DNA of 6,133 nt from an uncultured beta proteobacterium (GTDB lineage Bacteria; Pseudomonadota; Gammaproteobacteria; Burkholderiales; Burkholderiaceae_C), in NCBI GenBank assembly GCA_903927495.1, contig CAIYNH010000262.1:1-6133 (forward strand), read 5' to 3'. Of the stretch, positions 1 through 4,327 are shown in pieces. The notes under the pieces are model-generated. The model made no database searches, was not told the DNA's origin, and was given only the letters and a program-made list of their open reading frames with translations. Numbering within the stretch: position 1 is the first letter of the stretch; each line of letters begins with the position of its first letter. A program made the translations under genes and the position numbers.

Positions 1-2
1 AT

Positions 3-281
3 CATCAATCGCTTAAACCAATTGGAATTAAAGAAGAACGCCATATTCGCCGGGCGATACAGAATGTTGACCAATACATGAGGCAGCACACAGTAACGAT
101 TGAAGACAAGTTTGCCGTGGCTATTGAGCCTGTCGTTAACAGTCCAAGAGGCTGGCTTTGGATCGAAGGGTTAACGAGAGCTTTAGCGATATTTCAAGCC
201 AAGAATGGAGAAATATTATGTTTGCCACCGGAAAAATTGAAAATTTCCGGGCGGAATTATTCCAACAAAAATCCCAGATAA
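3..281 (+). CDS. 3' end of an unrecognised gene (partial, enters from left)
   Basis: The reading frame is open from the left edge and ends at TAA 279-281. An ATG lies at 78, but there is no good ribosome binding site in front of it, and codons upstream (reading KEERHIRRAIQNVDQY) look as protein-like as those downstream, so I treat this as the C-terminal ~92 residues of a longer protein. The visible part is mixed alpha/beta in character with a segment PRGWLWIEGLTRAL and a very basic tail (EKLKISGRNYSNKNPR). No motif or family is recognised; it does not show the C-terminal Tyr box of a tyrosine integrase. It is richer in A+T than the genes to its right, which suggests a different origin (host gene at the element edge, or older cargo). 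Whether it belongs to the element is unknown. Confidence 0.5.
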   Translation, partial: HQSLKPIGIKEERHIRRAIQNVDQYMRQHTVTIEDKFAVAIEPVVNSPRGWLWIEGLTRALAIFQAKNGEILCLPPEKLKISGRNYSNKNPR

Positions 282-321
282 AGCCATACTGAATATGCGT
301 TAGATGCTATTAATTTCATGA

Positions 322-342
322 GGTCATAAACCGTTAATGACC
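322..342. promoter_or_regulatory. Inverted repeat upstream of alpA, possible operator
   Basis: GGTCAT at 322-327 and ATGACC at 337-342 form a perfect 6-bp inverted repeat with a 9-nt spacer. It lies in the 143-bp gap between the leftmost gene and alpA. A weak -10-like CATAAA (325-330) overlaps it, but no convincing -35 box is seen. An operator for the AlpA-type regulator or another repressor is possible. The half sites are short, so chance is a real alternative. Confidence 0.25.
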
Positions 343-344
343 CC

Positions 345-365
345 GGCCAAAAACCGTTTTTGGCC
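345..365. terminator. Short hairpin in the alpA leader (terminator or operator)
   Basis: GGCCAAAAA (345-353) and TTTTTGGCC (357-365) are perfect 9-bp inverted arms separated by CCG. As RNA it would form a stem with a tight 3-nt loop. It sits 64 bp after the stop of the leftmost gene and 60 bp before alpA. No T-run follows the stem, so it is an imperfect intrinsic terminator; a protein-binding palindrome is equally plausible. Confidence 0.35.
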
Positions 366-424
366 TTACAAACGAGCTACCCAAGGGAAATCATCGGGCC
401 TTCTAACCACCAGAAAGGCCAACG

Positions 425-682
425 ATGAAATCACCTAGCGAATTTAAGCCTACCAAGGCACACCACGCACCCCACAAACTGCAGCCACTGAGCGCAGTTG
501 ACCACCCGGACGCACTGCTGCAAGTGTCAACGGTTCAAACGCTGACGGGTCTCGGCAAAAGCACGGTGTACACCAAAGTGCGAGAGGGCAAATTCCCGCA
601 ACCCATCCGCCAAGGCGCACGCTGCACCCGTTTTCGGGCTGGCGATGTCACCGCCTGGCTGAAAGCGCAGGCCGCATCGTGA
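425..682 (+). CDS. AlpA-family helix-turn-helix transcriptional regulator
   Basis: An 85-aa protein of the AlpA/phage-type excisionase-regulator family, small cytoplasmic DNA-binding proteins; E. coli AlpA is known to activate the integrase gene of a cryptic P4-like prophage. After a 30-residue low-complexity N-terminus rich in His, Pro and Lys, the family pattern is clear: LLQVSTVQTLTGLGKSTVYTKV (about 31-52) forms the helix-turn-helix, EGKFPQPIRQGARCTRF (54-70) is the wing with the hallmark FPQP, and AGDVTAWLKAQ (72-82) is the last helix. Start ATG 425 has AGAAAGG at 412-418, 6 nt upstream. Its stop overlaps the GTG of the next gene (GTGA), so the two are probably co-translated. It probably controls excision/integration or the element's own promoters; the target is not visible. 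I give no gene symbol because the family is broad. Confidence 0.85.
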   Translation: MKSPSEFKPTKAHHAPHKLQPLSAVDHPDALLQVSTVQTLTGLGKSTVYTKVREGKFPQPIRQGARCTRFRAGDVTAWLKAQAAS

Positions 683-1029
683 TCACCCCGCAAAACGAAA
701 CGCCTGCCAGTGGCTGCAACCACTTGACAGGCGTTAACACTCAAAACAAGCTGATTGTCACCGATAACGCAGCGTCAATAACTACCCCGGCGGCACTGCG
801 CATTCAAGAGCTGGCGCAAGTGAATCAAAAAACACTGCTGCTGAAAGCGGCAGATTTTGCCAAATGTCACATGCCCATGATTGCATGGAAACGACAAATG
901 AAGATCGGCGCGAAAAAGGTCATTGTTCGTTTTGAATGGCCTGGCCAACTATGCGTTTATGACCCGCTAACCGGCGAACCGCTGGCAACGTCTGCACCAG
1001 GTCAACCCGAAACACTACAAAAAATATAG
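679..1029 (+). CDS. Hypothetical protein translationally coupled to the AlpA-like gene
   Basis: A 116-aa frame beginning with GTG 679, which overlaps the alpA stop by 4 nt (GTGA), and ending with TAG 1027-1029. I do not recognise the family. The first ~35 residues are Asn/Thr-rich and look disordered; residues about 40-110 look folded, with a helical stretch ALRIQELAQVNQKTLLLKAADFA and a strand-rich part KKVIVRFEWPGQLCVYDPLTGEPL. The ribosome binding site before GTG is weak (GCAGG), so expression would depend on coupling to alpA; a later in-frame GTG at 820 has no better site. A strong hairpin lies in codons 7-19, unusual for an efficiently translated gene start. The gene is convergent with brnA. 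Fairly likely real from its coupling and codon character, but its function is unknown. Confidence 0.55.
   Translation: MITPQNETPASGCNHLTGVNTQNKLIVTDNAASITTPAALRIQELAQVNQKTLLLKAADFAKCHMPMIAWKRQMKIGAKKVIVRFEWPGQLCVYDPLTGEPLATSAPGQPETLQKI
699..735. promoter_or_regulatory. Strong hairpin at the 5' end of the gene after alpA
   Basis: AACGCCTG (699-706) is the exact complement of CAGGCGTT (728-735), and inside it GTGG (710-713) pairs with CCAC (720-723), with a small asymmetric internal loop (CCA against TTGA) and a 6-nt apical loop CTGCAA. There are therefore 12 base pairs in a 37-nt span. No T-run follows. It starts 17 nt after the alpA stop, so it could protect the 3' end of alpA mRNA, attenuate the following gene, or be a protein-binding palindrome. 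Confidence 0.45.
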
Positions 1030-1060
1030 CTGCTGATGCAAGCTCAGTAAGCGCTATAGC
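1019..1060 (-). terminator. Candidate intrinsic terminator of brnTA
   Basis: Read on the minus strand, downstream of brnA, TATAGC (1058-1053) pairs with GCTATA (1030-1025), and the stem is followed directly by six T residues (complement of the A-run 1019-1024). The loop is long (22 nt) with minor internal pairing (GCTTACTGAGC). The A-run overlaps the last codons of the convergent plus-strand gene. Position and T-run fit a terminator for the toxin-antitoxin transcript; the short A/U-rich stem makes it weak. Confidence 0.35.
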
Positions 1061-1123
1061 CAAAAAATACACTCAAACCAACATCATGCAAACTTCACAC
1101 ACCAGCCACCGCATTGGCTTCAA

Positions 1124-1456
1124 TCATGCGGTCACGCGCCCCAGTTCCTCGCGCACCACTTGTCGCACAGCATTCACCACATCCTGCCCACGTATCGACT
1201 CGCGCAGCGCTTCATTGATCAGTGTCTGGTATCCACGCCCACCAGCCACTGATTTGAAATGCTCCACCACGGGCGCATCCAGCATGATGTTGATGCGCTG
1301 CTTGCCCACCCTGGCACGCACAGCCGCTTGCCATTCGGATCGACTGGCATCCTTGCCAGCAACACGCAGTCGCGCACCGTCAAACGCTGCTTGCGTCAGT
1401 TTGGGCGCGTCGTCATCAGAAATAACCGGCGTTTTTGAAGTAAAGGTCTGTTTCAT
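1124..1456 (-). CDS. brnA: BrnA family antitoxin
   Basis: A 110-aa antitoxin of the BrnT/BrnA type II system. BrnA proteins bind and neutralise BrnT through the N-terminal half and bind the operon promoter through a ribbon-helix-helix domain. The sequence shows a flexible N-terminus (MKQTFTSKTPVISDDDAPKL), then the family-type pattern GKQRINIMLDAPVVEHFKSVAGGRGYQTLINEALRE (51-86): beta strand RINIMLD, helix with FK, the GxGYQT turn and a second helix. A longer C-terminal helix (91-108) follows. I chose ATG at 1456-1454 over an upstream in-frame ATG at 1552 because the protein then begins at a typical BrnA N-terminus and has AAAGG at 1470-1466, 9 nt upstream. It overlaps the 3' end of brnT by 41 nt, the usual toxin-first order. 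The complex probably represses the promoter at 1702-1729. Confidence 0.9.
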   Translation of the reverse strand: MKQTFTSKTPVISDDDAPKLTQAAFDGARLRVAGKDASRSEWQAAVRARVGKQRINIMLDAPVVEHFKSVAGGRGYQTLINEALRESIRGQDVVNAVRQVVREELGRVTA

Positions 1457-1694
1457 CGCTGTCTGCCTTTCGCATGGAAATGATGCGGATTTGTTCCTCG
1501 GTCTCAACATGGACGACCAGCACCACCAGGGCTTCGAGCTGGCCAATACCAATCATGCGCTGCTCGCCGTAGTCATTGCGCTGGTCTTCAAACAAAACCA
1601 TAGGCCCGCTGAAAACCTTTTCGGCATCAGCGAAATCAAGGCCGTGCTTTGTCAAATTGGCCAGCCGTTTGGTTTCGTCCCAAGTGAAATTCAT
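1416..1694 (-). CDS. brnT: BrnT family ribonuclease toxin
   Basis: A 92-aa RelE-fold toxin of the BrnT family, a ribosome-independent or mRNA-targeting ribonuclease that halts translation when BrnA is lost. The family signature is intact: FTWDETKRLANLTKHGLDFADAEKVF (3-28), followed by the acidic-basic turn FEDQRNDYGEQRMIGIG (35-51), central strands ALVVLVVHVE, and the C-terminal IRIISMRKADSDETDLY (69-85), in which RIIS-x-R-K-A is the conserved catalytic-end motif. Length is normal and no frameshift is seen, so the toxin is probably active. It is the first gene of the minus-strand pair and is followed by overlapping brnA. The ribosome site is poor (TAGG close to ATG), and the best promoter lies only a few bases upstream, so a very short leader is possible. 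Confidence 0.92.
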   Translation of the reverse strand: MNFTWDETKRLANLTKHGLDFADAEKVFSGPMVLFEDQRNDYGEQRMIGIGQLEALVVLVVHVETEEQIRIISMRKADSDETDLYFKNAGYF

Positions 1695-1701
1695 GGCCTA
1701 G

Positions 1702-1729
1702 ATTATGCAGATAAAAATACACATGGCAA
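1702..1729 (-). promoter_or_regulatory. Probable brnTA promoter
   Basis: On the minus strand TTGCCA (1729-1724) and CATAAT (1707-1702) are separated by 16 nt and lie just upstream of the brnT ATG (1694). The predicted start of transcription is within a few bases of the ATG, which would give a nearly leaderless mRNA. An A+T-rich palindrome (ATTTAAAT, about 1732-1739) just upstream could be part of a BrnA operator. The promoter is divergent to the one at 1745-1774, with the two -35 boxes only about 16 bp apart, so BrnA binding could influence both. Confidence 0.4.
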
Positions 1730-1744
1730 TAATTTAAATATTTC

Positions 1745-1774
1745 TTGCCACCCGGCTTTTGGTCGTGCTAAAGT
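1745..1774 (+). promoter_or_regulatory. Extended -10 promoter of the leader RNA and replication operon
   Basis: TTGCCA (1745-1750) is followed after 18 nt by TAAAGT (1769-1774), with TG at 1766-1767 one base before it, forming an extended -10 element. The expected transcription start is near 1781. It precedes the structured leader and is the only good plus-strand promoter seen before the gene block starting at 2016, so it probably drives the whole operon. Confidence 0.5.
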
Positions 1775-1780
1775 CCCCAC

Positions 1781-1896
1781 ATCGCCGATTTGCGGCGCTG
1801 GTGCACAAAACACCGTTAGTGATTCAGAGGTCTATACCGCCACCTTAAGCGCGGTTTCTTTACGCCCGAAATTTATGGTTTTGGACGTGAAGGTGT
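1781..1896 (+). ncRNA. C4-like antisense (immunity) RNA in the operon leader
   Basis: This stretch lies between an extended -10 promoter and a small first gene, as in the c4-icd-ant operon of phage P1 and the CI immunity region of P4. It starts with two hairpins: CGCCG/CGGCG (1783-1787 with 1793-1797) and GGTG/CACC (1800-1803 with 1811-1814). Its 3' portion is complementary to two downstream sites. TGGACGTGAAGGTG (1882-1895) matches 1942-1955 perfectly over 14 bp. TTATGGTTTTGG (1873-1884) can pair with 2008-2019 over 12 bp, two of them G·U, which would cover the start codon of the next gene. Two such pairs (a'/a and b'/b) are what C4 RNAs use to block translation and promote termination. I assign the C4 class by architecture and general sequence resemblance, not by alignment. 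The ends are approximate. Confidence 0.55.
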
Positions 1897-1955
1897 TGCC
1901 TATCCGTAAGGACGGCAGCATGGCTGAATCCATGTTTTGTCCACCTTCACGTCCA
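1882..1955. repeat. 14-bp perfect inverted repeat (a'/a pair)
   Basis: TGGACGTGAAGGTG at 1882-1895 and its exact reverse complement CACCTTCACGTCCA at 1942-1955 are separated by 46 nt that hold a terminator-like hairpin. In one transcript it would form a long-range stem; between two transcripts it would act as antisense and target. The second arm is 60 nt upstream of the start of the first operon gene. Confidence 0.8.
1918..1938 (+). terminator. Candidate early terminator between leader RNA and first gene
   Basis: CATGG (1919-1923) and CCATG (1930-1934) form a 5-bp stem with loop CTGAAT, extended by a G·U pair (1918/1935) and followed by TTTT (1935-1938). It could release a leader RNA of about 155 nt. 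The loop and the next base, CTGAATC (1924-1930), are complementary to GATTCAG at 1821-1827 inside the leader, so the leader could compete with this hairpin. The stem is short, so efficiency is uncertain. Phage P4 immunity is known to work through premature termination. Confidence 0.35.
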
Positions 1956-1981
1956 TTCTGTGCGTCACAAAAACGCCCGGA

Positions 1982-2017
1982 ATGGTTTTTTAAGTCTCAT
2001 TCAGGAGCCGAAACCAT
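1982..2017 (+). promoter_or_regulatory. Start-codon hairpin and ribosome binding site of the first operon gene
   Basis: ATGGTTTT (1982-1989) can pair with GAAACCAT (2010-2017) over 8 bp, with one G·U, putting A and T of the ATG in the stem and leaving the Shine-Dalgarno CAGGAG (2002-2007) in the 20-nt loop. ATGGTTTT also occurs inside the leader RNA at 1875-1882, so leader and local arm can form alternative pairs with the same start site. This makes the site a good candidate for RNA-controlled translation. Confidence 0.45.
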
Positions 2018-2261
2018 GACCACGGTCAATACCACCCCCACGGGCAAATCCGCCCAAACCACCCCCACGGGCCGCAACGCCCAAACCCTTGAACTGAGCT
2101 TTGCGGCGACTTATGCGCTGTCAAAACAGATTCCAGACTTGGCCGACCGTGGCTGCACGATTGGCACAGCTTACGGCGATATCAACATCCCACCAGGCCG
2201 CATGGCGGCACGCCTGGCAGAGTGGCTACACCGTGAAATCAGCCGTGGAGGTTTGCAATGA
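2016..2261 (+). CDS. Small protein in the Icd/Ash position, first gene of the operon
   Basis: An 81-aa protein starting at ATG 2016 with CAGGAG 8 nt upstream. The N-terminus contains a tandem 9-residue repeat (TTPTGKSAQ, TTPTGRNAQ, residues 6-23). The rest, LELSFAATYALSKQIPDLADRGCTIG and PPGRMAARLAEWLHREISRGG, looks folded and mainly helical, with a basic end. By position right after a C4-like RNA it corresponds to icd of P1 or the ash/Icd-like genes of many prophages, whose products inhibit cell division or whose translation gates downstream genes. Sequence similarity to those proteins is not obvious to me, so the function is open. The same frame stays open far upstream through the RNA region and across brnTA on the other strand; I reject that extension. 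The stop overlaps the next ATG (ATGA), so blocking this gene's translation would also affect its neighbour. Confidence 0.7.
   Translation: MTTVNTTPTGKSAQTTPTGRNAQTLELSFAATYALSKQIPDLADRGCTIGTAYGDINIPPGRMAARLAEWLHREISRGGLQ
2031..2084 (+). repeat. Two tandem in-frame 27-bp repeats
   Basis: Units 2031-2057 and 2058-2084 match at 22 of 27 positions, both beginning ACCACCCCCACGGGC and ending GCCCAA. They encode TTPTG-x-x-AQ twice in the N-terminal tail of the small protein. Probably a slippage-derived duplication in a flexible linker. Confidence 0.8.
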
Positions 2262-2473
2262 ACCACGCTGTCAAAAACACCCTTAAGTCGGTCAACACCC
2301 CCATCCTGGCCACCGACACCGAAACCATGGCTATCGAGCTGCACCAGTTGGCACATAACGCACTGGCCAGCGCAGCCTGGCACGTGGCGCGAGGCGATGC
2401 CACCCAAGCTCTGAGCCGAATCAAACGGGCGCAAGCGCACCTGTCGCATTCAATGGAAATGAGGGCCGTTTGA
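2258..2473 (+). CDS. Hypothetical 71-aa helical protein
   Basis: ATG 2258 overlaps the preceding stop by 4 nt and has a strong GGAGG (2247-2251) 6 nt upstream. The protein has a Thr-rich start, then ETMAIELHQLAHNALASAAWHVARGD (22-47) and TQALSRIKRAQAHLSHSMEM (49-68), which read as two amphipathic helices joined by a Gly-Asp turn, similar to a single helical-hairpin repeat. There is no signal peptide, membrane segment or catalytic motif. No family recognised. Its strong ribosome site and tight coupling make it likely to be expressed. It may be an accessory or host-interacting protein of the element, which is inference from position only. Confidence 0.75.
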   Translation: MNHAVKNTLKSVNTPILATDTETMAIELHQLAHNALASAAWHVARGDATQALSRIKRAQAHLSHSMEMRAV

Positions 2474-2727
2474 TGAATTCGAAAAAATTCGTACTCATTG
2501 AAGCCCGTGCCCAAGCGCGGCGAATCATGGATTGTTTGCGCGGCGAATTCAATCTGAAAAATCCGGATTTTGATCGACTTTATGAGCTGGCTAACAACCT
2601 GCAAAGGCATATTGAGATGTTCAGAATCATCGATGCTGGAGGCGCGCTGGTGCTGGATGTTGGCATTGCCAAACAACAAATATTGACTACCAGCGGCGCA
2701 AGCATTGCCCCCCAAGGGAGTGCCTGA
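2473..2727 (+). CDS. Hypothetical 84-aa helical protein
   Basis: I start at ATG 2473, which overlaps the previous stop by one base (TGATG) and has GAGGG (2461-2465) 7 nt upstream, rather than at the TTG three bases earlier. The sequence MNSKKFVLIEARAQARRIMDCLRG and NPDFDRLYELANNLQRHIEMFRIIDAGGALVL suggests two long helices with a charged turn, then a short C-terminal tail rich in Ser, Ala and Gly. No family is recognised and there are no enzymatic motifs. It is the third of a run of small helical proteins in this operon; they do not look like obvious paralogues, though a common fold is possible. Confidence 0.75.
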   Translation: MNSKKFVLIEARAQARRIMDCLRGEFNLKNPDFDRLYELANNLQRHIEMFRIIDAGGALVLDVGIAKQQILTTSGASIAPQGSA

Positions 2728-2730
2728 ACC

Positions 2731-2811
2731 ATGCGTAACAAACCACCCCGCAGAGACGAACGCCGTCAACGCCGTGACCAAAAACGCAACCCCAACCGTC
2801 TAAAGGATTGA
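2731..2811 (+). CDS. Very short Arg-rich ORF (26 aa)
   Basis: ATG 2731 to TGA 2809-2811 encodes a 26-residue peptide with nine Arg and three Lys (MRNKPPRRDERRQRRDQKRN...). AAGGGAG at 2714-2720 lies 10 nt upstream. It fills exactly the gap between two tightly spaced genes, 3 nt after one stop and 3 nt before the next ATG, which supports its being translated. The Arg-rich, DERRQRR-type composition resembles RNA- or DNA-binding arginine-rich peptides, but the function is unknown. It could also be a coupling ORF whose only job is to deliver ribosomes to the next gene. Confidence 0.5.
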   Translation: MRNKPPRRDERRQRRDQKRNPNRLKD

Positions 2812-2814
2812 ATC

Positions 2815-3150
2815 ATGAAAAAACCTATCAATGAAACCACCACAGATCAAACACTTTTGATCTCACTCGAAAACATGAGCTGCACAGCTCTGGGGGCGCT
2901 TGCACGCATTCGAGGCATTGCCAAATGTGCTTTGCGTGCTATGGAAACCGATTCTGGCGTGCGCGATCTTGAAGCAATAGCAGAGGCTCTGAAAGCCATC
3001 ATTTTGGACGCTGATATGGCGCATAACGATGTTGGATGTGAGGCTGAAAATCACGGGATACAGACTATTGACAAGGATTGGGAGCGCCGTCTGCATGTAA
3101 TGTCGAACAGACAAGTCATTCATGCGGTTACTGAGAGGGCTGATTCATGA
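2815..3150 (+). CDS. Hypothetical 111-aa protein
   Basis: ATG 2815 has AAAGGA (2802-2807) 7 nt upstream and follows the short Arg-rich ORF by 3 nt. Residues about 14-80 read as helical: LLISLENMSCTALGALARIRGIAKCALRAME, then DLEAIAEALKAIILDADMAHNDVGCEAENHG. The closing part DWERRLHVMSNRQVIHAVTERADS is charged. The segment IILDADMAHNDVGCEAE resembles small uncharacterised proteins often found in prophage early regions, but I cannot name a family. Four Cys are present without a metal-binding spacing. The stop overlaps the next ATG (ATGA). Confidence 0.75.
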   Translation: MKKPINETTTDQTLLISLENMSCTALGALARIRGIAKCALRAMETDSGVRDLEAIAEALKAIILDADMAHNDVGCEAENHGIQTIDKDWERRLHVMSNRQVIHAVTERADS

Positions 3151-3500
3151 ATACCAAAATTCAGACTGTCAAAAATCAGGCGGTCAAACCAGAACCTGCC
3201 ACCGTCAACCAAACGCGATTCACCACCGACAGCAAAGATCGCATATTGAGCAAACTCTACAAAATCTGCGCCCTTGTTAGCGTATGTGGCCTGGCATCTG
3301 AGGCGCGGTGCACCCTGTTGGATATCGAGCTTGCAGCCAAAATAAGTCCTGTCCTTGAAGGCGAACTATCGCGGTTAGTCACCGCCCGGCACGAATGGAC
3401 TACACACGAAGACGACGAAAGCATGAGCACGGTGATGAATGAAATCCGTTGCCAGCTTGAATCGGTCATTGAGCTGGCTAATGGCCTGGCAGGGGGTTAA
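3147..3500 (+). CDS. Hypothetical 117-aa protein
   Basis: ATG 3147 overlaps the previous stop by 4 nt and has GAGAGGG (3133-3139) 7 nt upstream. The first ~30 residues are polar and probably disordered (NTKIQTVKNQAVKPEPATVNQTRF). Then come DRILSKLYKICALVSVCGLASEARCTLLDIELAAKISPVLEGELSRLV (31-79), an acidic stretch HEDDES, and a final helix VMNEIRCQLESVIELANGL. The protein looks all-helical and soluble. No family is recognised. Its position directly before the TOPRIM gene (2 nt gap) suggests a role in, or regulation of, element replication, but this is only contextual. Confidence 0.75.
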   Translation: MNTKIQTVKNQAVKPEPATVNQTRFTTDSKDRILSKLYKICALVSVCGLASEARCTLLDIELAAKISPVLEGELSRLVTARHEWTTHEDDESMSTVMNEIRCQLESVIELANGLAGG

Positions 3501-3502
3501 CC

Positions 3503-4327
3503 ATGGGCAGCATTCACGATGCCATGGCGGCGGCAGGGTTGGCACCCGCCAAAGCAATCGAATTAAACCCGGATGGCAAGATTCACCGTTACCGAATCAC
3601 AGGCGATAAAGCCGGTTCGCTGAACGGCTGGGTCGTGTTCCACGGTGAATTCGGCAGCTTTGGGAGCTGGAAAACGGGCGAAACCCATACCTGGCACCCA
3701 GCACGAAGCCAGCCACTGACACCCGCAGAGCAAGCGGCCATGACTGAGCGAATCAAGGCCACCAGGGCCGCACAGGCGCAACTCCAAAGCACCATTCATG
3801 CAGAGGCACGCACCAGGGCGCAAAAGCTTTGGAGTACTGCGCACCCTGCCACCAATGCCAACCCCTACCTGAAACGTAAACAGGCGCAGGCGTGCGGCAT
3901 TCGGCAATTGCGCGACATGCTGCTGATCCCGGCGCGAGATGTTCACGGCACCTTGCATACTTTGCAATTTATCAGCGCTGACGGCACCAAACGGTTTTTA
4001 ACTGGTGGCCGAATCAGTGGCTGCTATTGCGCCATTGGCAAGCCCGTGGACTCGCTGCTGATCGCTGAAGGCTACGTCACAGCGGCAACCCTGTTTGAGG
4101 CCACGGGCCGTGCGACAGCGGCATGTTTTTCATGCGGCAATATGCTGGCAGTGGCGCGTTCGTTACGCGAAAAGTTTCCCAGTCTGAAACTGGTTTTGTG
4201 CGCGGATAACGATATCCACACACCCGGTAACCCTGGCCTGACCAAAGCGCGAGAGGCGGCGCGGGCCGTGGGCGGTTTTTTGGCCGTACCAGCGTTTGAA
4301 GCGGAGGCGCAACCATGCCCGTTCTAA
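3503..4327 (+). CDS. TOPRIM-domain primase-like protein
   Basis: A 274-aa protein with a C-terminal TOPRIM domain, the metal-binding fold of DnaG-type primases and topoisomerases. Residues 183-262 carry the two acidic motifs: LLIAEGYVTAATLFEATG with Glu189, and LKLVLCADNDIHTPGNPG with Asp235 and Asp237, followed by AREAARAVGG. The N-terminus (1-65: IHDAMAAAGLAP, YRITGDKAGSLNGWVVFHGEFGSFGSWKTGETHTW) is the type found before TOPRIM in element-encoded primase-like proteins. A charged helix (73-110) follows, then NPYLKRKQ and the segment LLIPARDVHGTLHTLQFI. No Cys-rich zinc-binding site precedes it, unlike DnaG or P4 alpha. ATG 3503 has AGGGGG (3491-3496) 6 nt upstream. It overlaps the DUF3987 gene by 13 nt. 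The pair may divide the jobs that P4 alpha combines. Priming activity is inferred, not certain. Confidence 0.88.
   Translation: MGSIHDAMAAAGLAPAKAIELNPDGKIHRYRITGDKAGSLNGWVVFHGEFGSFGSWKTGETHTWHPARSQPLTPAEQAAMTERIKATRAAQAQLQSTIHAEARTRAQKLWSTAHPATNANPYLKRKQAQACGIRQLRDMLLIPARDVHGTLHTLQFISADGTKRFLTGGRISGCYCAIGKPVDSLLIAEGYVTAATLFEATGRATAACFSCGNMLAVARSLREKFPSLKLVLCADNDIHTPGNPGLTKAREAARAVGGFLAVPAFEAEAQPCPF

Noticed and set aside
282..424. tRNA gene or attachment site in the gap before alpA
   Set aside because: No cloverleaf or TTCRA-type T-loop is seen and no matching direct repeat lies elsewhere in the window.
1457..1552. N-terminal extension of BrnA from ATG at 1552
   Set aside because: The extra 32 residues (Trp/Cys-rich) lie antiparallel-free inside brnT in another frame and do not resemble BrnA N-termini; ATG 1456 has a ribosome site and a normal BrnA start.
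1086..2015. Long plus-strand open frame running from 1086 into the gene starting at 2016
   Set aside because: Its first 600 bases are antisense to clear brnA and brnT genes, and the rest covers the promoter and structured leader. The only start with a good ribosome site is ATG 2016.
2239..2781. 180-codon minus-strand frame opposite the small genes
   Set aside because: The plus-strand genes have consistent ribosome sites and stop/start overlaps, while this frame has no supporting ribosome site or recognisable motif.
3563..3967. 134-codon minus-strand frame opposite the TOPRIM gene
   Set aside because: It is antisense to a well-supported conserved-domain gene and has Cys/Gly-rich, non-protein-like composition.
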